DNA from: Nicotiana tabacum | Taxonomy: Eukaryota > Streptophyta > Magnoliopsida > Solanales > Solanaceae | NCBI RefSeq assembly: GCF_000715075.1 | Contig: NC_134081.1 | Location: 63,677,653-63,741,652, forward strand | Direction: 5' to 3' | DNA: 64,000 nt | Shown here: one piece after another, positions 1 through 11,033 of the stretch | How positions within the stretch are numbered: position 1 is the stretch's first letter | Layout of the letters: each line of letters begins with the position of its first letter | The notes under the pieces: generated by a model | Databases searched by the model: none | What the model saw: only the letters and a program-made list of their open reading frames with translations | What the model was told of the DNA's origin: nothing | Position numbers and translations under genes: made by a program

Positions 1-1353
1 ATTTCACCTGGGGGTACTGCAAATGCATGGCAACAAAATAACTCCAGATTTTAAGGAGCTCCTGGTTTTGGGAATCAGTCGAGGCTGCAGTTTCAGCCTC
101 AACAACCAATTCAGTCTGGGTTAGAAGATCTGATGAAATCCTTTATTATCAAGACTGATAAGAGATTAGATGCTCATGGTGTAGCTATCAAAGAACTTGG
201 GACAGGTTTGCATAACTTGGAGAGATAAGTGGGACAAATTGCAAATATATTATTTGAGAGAATCCCTGGTACTCTGCCAGCTGATACTGAAAAGAATCCT
301 AAAGAAACAGTAAATGTTGTAACCTTGAGAAGTGTACAAGTGTTGAAAGATCCCACTCCAATTCACAAAGAAGTTGCGCCTGAAAAAGAAAGTGGGAAGG
401 AGCTAAAAATTGAATATGATAAAAAGACTGAGAAGAAGAAAGGCAAGAAGGGAGCTGAGAAAAAAGAAGAAGGAGGAAAATTCAAGAAGGGAGGAATCTG
501 ATGATATGAGCAAGCACATGCCTGCTCTACCTTTTCCCCAAAAGCTTTATAGAGAGAAGCTGGACAAGCATTTGAGATATTTCTGGATATGCTGAAACAA
601 GTTAATGTAAATTTGCCATTCACTGAAGTTCTCTCCTAATTGCCAGCCTATGCTAAGTTCTTGAAGGAAATCCTGACAAAGAAGAGAAAGATAGAAGAGA
701 CATCAGTAGTCAAGCTCACAGAGCATTGCAGCGCAATCTTGCAAAACAAACTCCCACAAAAGTGTGGAGATCCAGGGAGTTTTACTATACCTTGCTCGTT
801 AGGCACTCTTAATTTTGATAAATCTTTGTGTGATTTTGGTGCCTCAATTAATTTAATGCATTTGTCAATTTATAGAAAACTGGAGAATGAGCTTGGAGAG
901 ATAAGGTCGGCACCAATATTTTTACAGCTGGCAGACCAAACAACTATAGTACCCGAGGGGATAGTGGAAGATGTATTAGTTCAGGTAGATAAGTTCGTCT
1001 TTCTAGTAGATTTCATTGTAGTGAAGATGGAGGAGAATAAAGAGGTCCCCCTTATTTTAGGAAGACCATTCTTAGTGACGGGTAGAGCAATATAAGACAT
1101 ACATGATAGAAAGCTCATGCTTAGAGTGGGTGATGAGACGGTGACTTTCGAGATAAATGTGGAGATGGGGGTGAGAAAGGAGAAGTCAGCTGCAAGTGTA
1201 GAGTGGAGAGTGAAAAGCTCGAAAGAGAAGGTCCCAGTGATTGAGAAAGACAGGTGTGGGGTGTACCCCAAGAAGGCTGAGAAGAAGATGTCTGCATGGA
1301 TGTGTGCATTGGTTCGAGCGCGTGGAATGGAGTTCGACTCAGACCCCGACTAA
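1..1353 (+). pseudogene. Athila-type gag C-terminus and aspartic protease, broken
   Basis: Frame 1 reads a Gln/Asn-rich gag tail, then a stretch with VGQIANILFERIPGTLPADT (from 229) typical of Athila gag C-termini, and a Lys/Glu-rich linker. Stops fall near 52, 226, 499 and 1093, and the frame is lost between about 480 and 640, where neighbouring frames carry the gag-like HMPALPFPQKLYREKLDK. From 640 the protease region follows. Its active-site segment is LCDFGASINLM (family form D-x-G-A), and ILGRPFL is the usual second protease motif. Reading continues past the 1093 stop and ends at 1353 with no RT. Function if intact: virion structural protein and polyprotein cleavage. Family assignment is from remembered motifs. 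Confidence 0.75.
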
Positions 1354-2550
1354 AAATCCAAAGAAGTTTCCTCTACCTTATGCTTTTTAATTGTATGTCA
1401 TGGGGACATGCCACAACTTAAAGTGTGGGGTGGGAGAAAATTATATGTTGTATGTATTTGTGTTAGTAATTTAGTTTTGTTATTTTAGTAGTTAGAGATA
1501 GAAAAATGAGAAAAAACCATATGTTGTATGTATTTGTGTTAGTAATTTAGTTTTGTTGTTTTAGCAATTAGAGATAGAAAAATGAGAAAAAACCATAAAA
1601 ATTTAAAATTTTTGACTTTTCCTCACCTAATTGTTATGTATCTTAGTTAACTCATTTGAGCCTATAATCTTATTTCTTTGGCAACCACATTACAAGCCTT
1701 ATCCATTTGTTTGAATTAATCATCTATTTGAACCTTGTACCTCTCATGAGCACTTAAATTTGTTATGAACTTAGTAAAAGTTGAAGTATGGGGTGATTGG
1801 TTTGTCTTTTGAGTAGAACTAATGAAAAAAGGAAAAAGGTGCACTGTTTTGAAAAAAGTAAGAACCACTTGAATTGAAAGAGAAAGAAAAAAATAATTGT
1901 ATTGTTGTGTAAATTATTCCATGATAGTGGTAAATCTTGATGTAATAGTGCTTAAAGAAGTTTGTAGTTAATAATATAAGTTGATGTCAAGGTGGAGTTA
2001 TGGATTGACATAAGTGTATGGTTTTGAAAGGTAAAGTGTATGTATTAAAGTGCTTAAGGAGGTGTAGTCACTTTTATATCTAAATGTATCCTACCCGTCC
2101 CGCAGCCTGCATTACAACCAATTAAAGTCCTATTTGATCATTGACTAAATGAGCTCGATTAGTTGAGAAGTACACTATGGGCAAGCCTATGGTTCATCTT
2201 TTGTGGCATATGAATGCTATTTTTGAGAGTGAGTGAATTCTTTCGATATTGAGTTCCTGATTGTTGTTAAATTTGATGGTGTGTGGAACTGCTCTCTATT
2301 GTTGTGAGGGAACTTGATTCGTGAAGGAAAGGTAATGTTGTTGACCTCTGTGTTAGAGTAAGTGAGCGGGCTATAAATAATGTGTAGTCCTTTTGAGTCA
2401 AATCTTGAGGCGAGGATATTACGTTACTATGCTTAGTCTATTTTAAATATTCTTGGTTTAATGAGTTAGGGAAGTTTCTAAATAAGGTCGTGTCTATATA
2501 AAGTGTGGTTTGATTGGTTGAGGATGAGAAATGGTTTAAGTGTGAGGTGT
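1354..2550 (+). other. Non-coding interior of the Athila-type element
   Basis: No reading frame longer than chance is visible. It begins right after the protease stop with a purine-rich AAGTGTGGGGTGGGAG tract (1421-1436) that resembles a polypurine tract but is not followed by an LTR. It then holds a 76 bp tandem duplication. It ends at a second purine tract, TTTAAGTGTGAGGTG (2535-2549), directly before the LTR. Athila elements normally have a long stretch between pol and the 3' LTR, so this is probably that region joined to protease by a deletion. Confidence 0.55.
1443..1594 (+). repeat. 76 bp tandem duplication
   Basis: Two adjacent copies, 1443-1518 and 1519-1594, begin ATATGTTGTATGTATTTGTG and end GAGAAAAAACC. 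By eye they differ at only a few positions. They lie in the non-coding interior of the Athila-type element. Confidence 0.9.
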
Positions 2551-3901
2551 TGATGGTAGGCTATACTCTCCTGTTTTAGTCGTTTATTACACTTCAATTT
2601 ACTGCACTTTAATTGAGTTTGAGCTTTAATCTCTAGTGTTTTGCACTTATTGGGTGTTTTATGCCTTGTAGGAGTAATTCCGAGTGATGTAGATGTTATG
2701 GATCTAATTCGAGTGAATTGGAGCTTTGAAATCTGAGTAAAAGCCCAAGGGATTAAACTGGGATCCCGTTCGGGGGTCGAGGACTACATCTGGATATCAA
2801 AAATCAAGGAAAAAGCTAGACTCTGAGAAACTTCCATAGCCGCGGTGCACGGGGCGGCGCACGGCATGCCACGGCTTCCCAATTTTCCTGAAGTCTATCA
2901 GAACAAGCTCTCTAAAGTTTCCCACAACCGCCTCGCGTGGCGCGTCGCCCCATGCGCAGGAAAAGGTATTTTCTTCTAGGCCCGACCCTACATAGTATAA
3001 ATACATGTTAAAATGTTATTTTATGGATTTTTGCCACATCTTAGACCGAAGTAAGCCAAGGAAGAGGTGGAGAAGCAAAAGCTCAAGGATTTCATCATTC
3101 AATCCTTACTCAAGACAAGGGTTTCGATTGTTTTATGTTTTCCTTTAACTTAAACATTGTTATGATGAATTACTCTATATCCATGGAGTAGTTCTCTTTA
3201 AGGTTTGATGGATTTGGTGTATTGATACTTGTTTTGTGGATAATTAACTCTAGTTTTATGTATTGAATCATTTTGGATGTTTTAATTGTTGCATCTATAT
3301 TCACTTGATCGTGTAATCGAGATAGGCATAACTTGTGATATTGTTGCATTATATTTTGTTGGTTGAAGACATTAATTCTTCTTAGTAATCTGAAGAGGCT
3401 AGTTGAATTGTTGATTAAACTTAGTTAGAAGGATAATTGAGAGAGGTTCTCCTAAATACCAATCCACTACGAATTCTTGCATATTTTCATGTGATTAAAG
3501 TTGGTTCATCTTTTGAGTTTAAGACTTAATCGAGAGAGGAGTTTCTATTAATCAATTGAACTAATAGCCAAGTGAATTCGAGAGACTCACTTGAACATTA
3601 AAAGTGAATTATCTAGAGTTAAATTCCAAATATTTATCTTGCACGTATTCTATCAACCCTATCTTCTCCCAATTGATAACTTCCTTTGCTTAATACTTGC
3701 GTTGATTGTCATTAGCCAATAATATACATTCTTAGTTAATTTTAGTTTTAATCACATAAACCTAAATTGTTGATCTTCTTGGATAGCAATCTAGCTACAA
3801 ACTATGATGATACTGTTTAACTCCAATCTATATGGATACGATATTGTAATTTACTATATTCGACTAGCGAGCATATTTTAGTGTGTGTTTTGCGCTCGTT
3901 A
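2551..3901 (+). repeat. 3' LTR of the Athila-type element
   Basis: It starts TGATGGTAGGCTATACTC directly after a purine tract and ends with the block TTCGACTAGCGAGCATATTT...TGCGCTCGT, which I recognise as an Athila-type LTR terminus in solanaceous genomes. Length is about 1.35 kb. The terminal CA is not intact (TA or missing). There is no primer-binding site after it, as expected for a 3' LTR. Confidence 0.65.
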
Positions 3902-5844
3902 GAGTGGCAGAGTAGCATATGGATTCTGTGGTAGGATAGCCACGTGCTTTGAGAAAGTTTTGGGCGATTTGGGAATCATGGTGGACAGTGACTAGGTCTA
4001 CGGGTTTTATTTGGAATGGTGCTACTGTGTTGAGGAAGATTGAGTATGGCAAAGAGGAGTTGGGTTGAAATGAATAGGGGTGTAAAAACATGATTATCGT
4101 TGGTATGCAACATGACTTCAAGTTTAGAATGTATTGTCGGACTTTCAGTTGATGTCAGTAGGGAATGAACAGAATTGTACAGCTGGTGGACAAGCATGGG
4201 CTCAGGAGGGTTTATTGAACTTGCGGTAGTTGTACCCGGTGCAGCGTCGTTAGAAGATGTCGGCATGGAATACCACAGGTGGGTTATCTCCTGTGAACAG
4301 GTTAGCAGTTGTCTGATTTTGATGAGGTTTCTACGAATAGTTCTACTTACCACCCAGCAGAAGGTCGAGTATGTGATCGTGGATGATAATTCGGAATGTA
4401 TCATGAAAAGCTTAACAAAAGACTACGAGAAATTTGGCGGTTAACAGTGAGAGATCATGGTAATCGAGAAGGAGGAATTATTGTGGGTTCTATATTATGT
4501 GATGGTAGCTTAAAGCTAAGTGGGGGAGCCCACCGTCTATGATTGGATCGCGTGGTTGTCTGCTTTTGCGGTTTTTAGTTATCGATACGTTGGTGGATTA
4601 ATTATGATTAAGAAAAGAAAATATCAGGGGTAATTTGAGCAAGGAACTTTATGAATGTGTGTTATATTAAGCCTTATCGGTTCATGTTCAGGTTTTAGGA
4701 AGACTTAGAGTTTATGCTTCTTGTGGATGTGATGTACAAGGAAAAGAATTCATCCGGTTACTTCTTTGGTACTGTTCATGAGCTAAAAGAGTGTTAGAGT
4801 TTGGCTCATATTCGGGACCAAGCCAGAGTGGGTGACTCTCAACAGTGGTTCTAATGGGTTCGCTATGTGGCTAGGGACCGGGATTTTTGTAGCATAGTGT
4901 GAAGAATACTTGGGAAATTTTTTATGTTATCATCGGGTTTGCGGGGCAGTATTGAAAATAAATAGGAGAAATAGTTTCAGATTCGCGGAAGGTCTTTTAG
5001 AATGGGTGTACCAATTGGAGATGCTATTGTGTGCATAAGGAGAGTATGAGATGGTTCAAGAGTATTGATACGATGTGGTCTCGTGATACGGGTCACTCAG
5101 GATGAGTGCGGATTTGGTTCGTTACATTTGAGAATGAAGCTACTATTATTTCTAAGGCAAGTCGAGAGTAAATTGGAAGAAGTTGGGTCGGTTAGTAATC
5201 ATTGAATCAGCATGATTGTGGCAATGATCAGTTCTTCAGCATGTGAAGTTATACATGTGTTTTGTGGTTGTACGTGCGGGCTTGACAGCCACCGCGACTT
5301 GATTGGTTTTGGGAGGTATTTGATTCAATGGCCTTGAGGTGTAAATGGATTCCGGAAGAGTCATGGAGGTTTAGATAATGACTTGAGGTTTGTATTTTCT
5401 GCGGCATAGGAATTTGAAAGTTGAGGATCAAAGTTGCGATTTGGTGTTGACAGGAATGTCACGATCTCGGATGAGCAGGGAAGAATTCAGATGTTTAGAG
5501 TAAGCTGGCATTATCTTAGTGTCACCTGAGAATGGTGTTCTGGGGAAGAGGCATTATGTATTGATTTACGGATTGTGATTTGCCTTACAAAATTAGTATG
5601 GTTCGTGTTACGGAGGTGCAAATTTTACTACCTGGTGCAGAAGGTTGTGAGAGCGTGCCCCACGAGAAACTTTTATAAGTGTGGCATGTTAGTTACTTGA
5701 TTGTTAAGGATTGAAACCAAGTATACAGATTTTGGTACTATCGCTAATGTGAGAGTTTATTCCTGGAAGGCGCTCTATTCCTTTGGTTGTGAACAATGGG
5801 AGTTGTTCCAGATTGAGACGGCTTGATGTGTATTTTCTTCTCGA

Positions 5845-5990
5845 TTGTTATATGCGTATCGGGTGGCACGCCACCACGGGTATATTGTTTGGATCGGGTG
5901 GCACACCGACACGGGCATGTTGTGTGGATCGGGTTACATGCCACAACAGAGTCATATTGGATAGGGTTGCACGCCACAACAGTGAGATGT
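5845..5990 (+). repeat. Degenerate ATCGGGTTGCACGCCACAAC repeats
   Basis: Four units about 40 bp apart carry variants of ATCGGGTGGCACGCCACCAC. The same core, GATCGGGTTGCACGCCGCAA, recurs in element A's LTRs, although this copy lies outside an LTR. Confidence 0.7.
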
Positions 5991-6725
5991 TGAGCCTAGT
6001 TCCTTACACTTATTGTGCGTGCCTTGTTTTCATTCCTGAGGAAGGTTCACAGCATCTATTTGGCCATTTTATTCGTTACGCGGGCTGGATAGTCTTTTTC
6101 CAGAGTTCGTTTTTTTTTTTCTTTCCTTATGTATCACATTCGAGTTTGTAGCTTGTTGGCGCATTGTGGGCGTCATATAAGATTGTTGGCAATGTCTGAG
6201 ATGGCTTATTGCCTGAGCAGCTTGGACTGGGTGAGACGAGGTAATATTTCTGTACGGAGGAGAGACTCCATGATTTGTTGATTCGGCAGGTGGTTATTAG
6301 TTTCTACACATCTCTGCAGTCATGGCAGTATTTCGAGAGTTGGAATAGGACTTATATGCGTCATGAGTCATATTCCTAGCATCAGATTCATGAAATTCCA
6401 GCTATTGTGGTCGGAGGATGTTATTATGGGCGACTTATGTGGTGTACGGTGTGATTTCAACATAGGGGCATGATCATGTTTTGGTACAGTGTGTGGTGAT
6501 TGATACGGTGTTTGTGTGTTAGAATCAGGCCTTGTAAAGAAATTCGAAAGTTGGAATTTGGTTCTAAAGCTTGTTATCTAAGGTTATAGGGAGGATCTTC
6601 AGTCTGGCTCGAGCTAATGTGCTCAACTAGGTAGTGGTGGCACGGGTAGGTGCACGAGGAGCTAAATAGTAATTTTGGACAACTCTGGAGCAGTCCTTAG
6701 CACGTTCGAGGATGACCGTATGTTT

Positions 6726-6738
6726 AAGTGGGGGAGAA
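6726..6738 (+). other. Polypurine tract of element F
   Basis: AAGTGGGGGAGAA immediately precedes the LTR start TGTAACGACCC. It would prime plus-strand DNA synthesis. A CGTTCGAGGATGACCG block lies just upstream, similar to the block before the polypurine tracts of elements A, B and E. Confidence 0.8.
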
Positions 6739-7929
6739 TGTAACGACCCGATCGGTCGTTTTGAGCTCTAGCCCGTCATTCGGCGGTTTGAGGACTTGAG
6801 TAGCTTCACTTTATGTTTTATGACTTGTACGTGTGGTCGGAATTGAATTTTGGGAAGTTCGGAGTTGATTTGGAAAGAAACTTCTAAATTCGGAAGCTTT
6901 AAGTTTGAAGAATTGACTAAGGTTTGATTTTTAAGTAAACGACCCGGGAATCGGGATTTGAAGGTTCCAATATATTCGTATGATGATTTCGAACTTAGGT
7001 GTATGTTCGGGTTGAGTATCTGGTCGCCCGGGATCATTACGGCGCTTGTTGTGGAAAGTTGAGATTTTGGAGGTTTTAGAATTTCCTAAGTTTGGCTTGA
7101 AGTGGATTTTATGTTATTGATGTCCGTTTGGGGTTCCAAGCCTTGGAATGGGTTCATATCGTGATTTGTGAGTTGTACGCAAAATTTGAAGTCATTCCGA
7201 ATTGATTTGATACGTTTCGGCGCAAATTATAGAAGTTGTAAGATTTAAAAACTCATAAATCGATTCGAGGCGCGATTTATAATTTCGATGTGGTTCGACA
7301 TGGTTTGAAGCCTCGACTAAGTTCGTATCCTTTAGGACGTATTGGTATGTTTGGTTGAGGTTCCGGGGGGCCTCGGGTGCGAATCGAATTGGAAACGGGT
7401 CGTGTTTGGACTTGGGAGAGGTACTGAGGCAGCTGGGATCTGGTGCAATGCGTGGAAAGGGCCGCAGGTGGCCGCAGAAGCGACATTTGGACTGAGCTAG
7501 GATGGCCTCAGATGCGAGGATATTTTTGCATCTGCGATCCTGCTGATGCAAAGGGTGCTCCGCAGAAGAGGAAAACGAGATGGGCAGCTGGGGTCGCAGA
7601 AGTGGAAGATCTCTGCACGTGCGGGAGCGCAGGAGCGTGTGGTGGACTGCATAAGCGGTCTTGTAGGAGCGGAAATTGGTCCGCAGAAGTGGATTTGCCT
7701 GGCTTGGAGGGAACCGCACTTGCGATGGATTTGTCCGTAGGTGCGGAGCCGCAAGTGCGGCTAGTGTTTCGCAAGAATGGAAAGTCGGCTGGGCAGATTG
7801 TTTAAAAATCGAGGTTTTTCTCATTTCACTCATTTTCTCTCTCGGTTTGGACAATTTTTAGAGAGATTCAAGGAGAAATTTTCATCATATATGGCAAGGT
7901 AAGTTATTCCCACCTATTGCAAGTTAAAT
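6739..7929 (+). repeat. Element F 3' LTR, left part
   Basis: It starts TGTAACGACCCGATCGGTCG. At 7440-7770 it carries a cluster of short inverted repeats of the CCGCA-NN-TGCGG kind. A GTAAGT site follows at about 7896. It is broken at 7929 by element E. The sequence TAAAT at 7925-7929 is the left target duplication of E. Confidence 0.75.
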
Positions 7930-10881
7930 TGTGATGACCCGAAAGATCATCTTATATTTTAGAACCTAATTCTACACTTTGAAGCCTTAAATACCTCAGT
8001 TTAGCCTTCCTCAATTTGCGTGCACAGTCCGGGTGTTTTTTCGGAAAGCTTTTATGTTAAAAACTGAGAAAATATAAAATTTTTGCCTTAAAATCTATAA
8101 GAGTGGACTTCGGTCAACATTTTGAGCAAACTGACCCGAATTCATGGTTTGATGGTCCCGGTAGATCCGTATTGTGATTTGAGACTTGGACGTATGCCTG
8201 GAATCGAATTCGGAAGTTCCTAGCTCGAGTTATCGCACTTTGTTGAAATTTAGAAGTTAAAGGCTTAATGACTTTGAAATATTTGACTATGGTTTGCCTT
8301 TTGGATATCGGGTCCGTATTTTTTGGTTCCGGAACCCGGTATAGGTCCAATAATATATTTATGACTTGTCTGTCAAAATTGGTGAGAAACGGAGTTGGTT
8401 TGGCATGATTCGGACGTCCAGTTGTGAAATTAGAAGTTCATGAGTTTTCTTGAAATTTTTCTTTGATTTGATGCTAAATTCGTAGTTCTAGGTTTTATTT
8501 TGGAAATTTAATCGTGCGAGAAAGTTCATACAATATTTTTAGACTTGTGTGCACAATTGGTTTAGAGCCTCGAGGGCTCGGGTGAGTTTTGGATAGGCTA
8601 CGGAGTGCAATTGGACTTAGAAATATTGCTGGTGTGTTTCAGTTCTGGTGCAGGACTCTAATCTCACATTTGCGAGGTCAGGCTTCGTATTTGCGACCTA
8701 TGATGGGTTCGCATTTGCGAGCAACTTATCGCATTTGCGAAGAGTAGCTGGAGCACCTTAAGTTCGCATTTGCAAAGTGCGTCAGGGGGGTACAGCGATC
8801 ACAATTGCAATCAAACGGTCGCATTTGCGGAAGGTCAAAGTTCGCATTTGCAAACAAATCATCGCAAATGCGATGACAGCAGGAATGGAAGGGACTTCAC
8901 ATTTGCGATTGTTTCTTCGCATTTGCGGGGCTCGCATTTGTGAACCCCAGGTCGCAAATGCGACATCTCTAACTGATCAAAATGGGAGTTAGACGGGATT
9001 TTTGTTCATTCTTCAAATTTTCAAAATAAGAAAACACTAGAGGCGATTTTTCAAAGAACTCTTCTTCCCCAAACCATTGGTGAGTGATTCTAATCCATTT
9101 TCTTTCAATCTTTCACTACATTTTCTAAGATTTCAACCTAAAATCTATTGTTTTCGTGGTGAAAATTGGGGGTTTGGGTAGAATTAGAGATTTTTGCAAA
9201 ACGGGGATTTAGACCTCAAATTGAGGTCGGATTCCAAAATAAATTACATAACCGAGCTCGGGGGTGAATGGGTAATTGGGTTTTGGTCTGAATTTCGGGA
9301 TTTGACCAAGCGGGCCCGGAGGTTGACTTTTGTTGACTTTTTCAATAATGACCTAAATTGAATCCTTTGCAATCATGGGTAGTTCCTAAGGCTTAATTTG
9401 AATTATTTGATTGGTAATTTTATAGATTCCATTGGTTCGGAGGCTTGTTTGAAAGGAAAAGCTGTGATTGAGCTTTGAGTGGACTTTTGGAGCGAGGTAA
9501 GTGTCGTGGTTAACCTTGACTTGAGGGATTAAGACTTGTTTGTCTATTTGCTACATGTTTAAATGTTGGGTACAACGTATATGTGAGGTGACGAGTACTT
9601 ATGCGTTGTTGTCGGGTTAAAGCATGTGGGTGGGACTTGTTCCTTGTAGTTTATTGCTTACTTTGATCTTTTTATCCATGCTTAAACTAGTTACTTACTA
9701 AATTGATTGTTCTTATCGTGTTTACGGGCTTTTGTGATAATTGAGTATTGATTCCAAAGTTGAGATTGGTATTTTGGAACCATTGTTGAAGTAAGGCTGT
9801 TCTTATTTATTCTATCTCCCTGCTATTACTTGTTCATTGTTATGTGGTAAGGGAGAGTGTTAATACACGAAGGGTGATGTCGTGCCACATTGTGAGTGTT
9901 AATGCATGAAGGGTGATGCCGTGTCATATTATGAGTGTTAATGCACGAAGGGTGATGCCATGCCATATTGTGAGTGTTAATGCACGAAGGGTAATGCCAT
10001 GCCATATTATGAGAGTTAATGCACGAAGGGTAATGTCGGTCCATATTATGAGAGTTAATGCACGAAGGGTGATGCCGTGTCGTTTCTATCGATTTATATT
10101 GAGAGTGAGAGTAAAAGCCCGAAGGATGATGCCATGCAGTATCATTTTTTTATTGTGAGGTTGAGAGTAAAAGCACGAAGGGTGATGCCGTGCAATTTTC
10201 TTCATTGTGTTTAGTTGTTTTCACTGGTTAAAAGCTTGTTGACTGTTCTAGTTATCATTTTCGTTGTATCTCTTATATCTTGTGCCCCTTTACCATGTCC
10301 TCCTCCTAATAGTAAATGTTTTGGTGTTATTGTGGTTTTTCTTGTACATATATTGTTATCTGCACAGGTTTATTATGTGGGTGTCTTGTTATAGCCTAAT
10401 CACTATTTTGTCAAGGTTAGGCTCGACACTTACGAGTACATGGGGTCGGTTGTACTCATACTACACTCTACACTACTTGTGCAGATTTTGGTATCGGTCC
10501 TAGTTGATCGTGAGGCTTAGTAGCTTGGACTTGCTTATTATAGACTCAAGGTAGATCTGCTGGCGTCCGCAGACCTTGGAGTCCCCTTCTATCTCCCCTA
10601 TTTTACTGTTTCTTTTCATTCAGAACAGTTGTATTTCTTTCAGACTCTGATTGTAGAAAATCTTAGAAGCTCGTAAGTTTTGACTCCAGATCTGAATTGT
10701 ATCAGATATTATGGGCTTTATGTTATTCCGCATTTCAGTTTTTGCTTCTATTTAGTTTGATTGATTTTGTTATTGAAATTGACTAAAGTCGGCTTAAAGA
10801 ATCCTCTAACGTTGGCTTGCCTAGCAAGTGAAATGTTAGGTGCCATCACGGTCCCGAAGGTTCGAATTCTGAGTTGTGACA
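7930..10881 (+). repeat. 5' LTR of element E
   Basis: TGTGATGACCC...GTTGTGACA, 2952 bp. In order: a cluster of TCGCA-NN-TGCGA inverted repeats (8665-8965), a GGTGAGT site at 9079, GTAAGT at 9497, a 39 bp minisatellite (about 9853-10195), a CTACAC-TACTT-GTGCAG stem-loop (10468-10484) and a terminal hairpin CTTGC-CTA-GCAAG (10816-10828) nested in CTAAC/GTTAG. The 3' LTR is closely similar but differs at many sites. Confidence 0.92.
9853..10195 (+). repeat. 39 bp minisatellite in E 5' LTR
   Basis: Tandem units of about 39 bp contain GTTAATGCACGAAGGGTGAT followed by GCCGTGCCATATTGTGA. The later units are degenerate and end around 10195. Because 39 is divisible by 3, the array is open in several frames and yields spurious 13-residue periodic peptides. 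The same core appears on the opposite strand in element B's LTRs. Confidence 0.92.
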
Positions 10882-10884
10882 AGT

Positions 10885-10896
10885 TGGTATTAGAGC
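10885..10896 (+). other. Primer-binding site of element E
   Basis: TGGTATTAGAGC lies 3 bases after the 5' LTR. It matches, with one change, the TGGTATCAGAGC site complementary to the initiator-Met tRNA 3' end that A and B carry. Confidence 0.88.
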
Positions 10897-11033
10897 ACTA
10901 TGTTGCATAGGTCTCACAAGTCATGAGCAGGCTTAGTAGAGTCTGAAGGATCGCCATCACTACTATTCTTCTCTGTCGTGCGATTTTGTTCTCTCATTGC
11001 TAATTGAACTCTTCTGCTATTATTCTTTCGCAT

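Larger units (their letters stand above)
1..3901 (+). mobile_element. Athila-type Ty3/gypsy element, 3' part, lacking RT and integrase
   Basis: The window opens inside an Athila-type LTR retrotransposon. Seen in order: gag C-terminus and protease (1-1353), a purine tract at 1420-1435, a long non-coding stretch, a second purine tract at about 2536-2549, and an LTR (about 2551-3901). The several kilobases that should encode reverse transcriptase, RNase H and integrase between protease and 3' LTR are absent. It is therefore a deletion derivative or non-autonomous member. The 5' LTR lies left of the window. The right end reads GCGCTCGTTA where a CA terminus is expected, so either CA mutated to TA or the last bases were lost. 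It abuts element F and probably inserted into F's interior. Confidence 0.75.
3902..6738 (+). other. Element F internal remnant, no recognisable coding
   Basis: This 2.8 kb stretch lies between the Athila-type LTR and F's polypurine tract. I could not recognise RT, RNase H, integrase or chromodomain motifs in any frame. The longer open frames (near 4175-4444 and 5783-6151) have no family signature. At about 5845-5990 there are four degenerate copies of a unit like ATCGGGTTGCACGCCACAAC, the same motif that forms the minisatellite inside element A's LTRs. It may be heavily decayed pol or the non-coding interior of a LARD-like element. Confidence 0.5.

Noticed and set aside
4175..4444. 89-codon plus-strand frame in element F's interior
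   Set aside because: No family signature and surrounding frames are closed. Treated as part of a non-coding or decayed interior.
7192..7861. Cluster of open frames on both strands up to 220 codons
   Set aside because: They lie over the GC-rich inverted-repeat cluster of element F's LTR. Several frames on both strands are open and none resembles a known family.
9826..10158. Periodic open frames with 13-residue repeats (MPCHIMSVNARRV-like), also at 18093-18371
   Set aside because: Products of a 39 bp minisatellite in element E's LTRs. A period divisible by 3 keeps frames open by chance.
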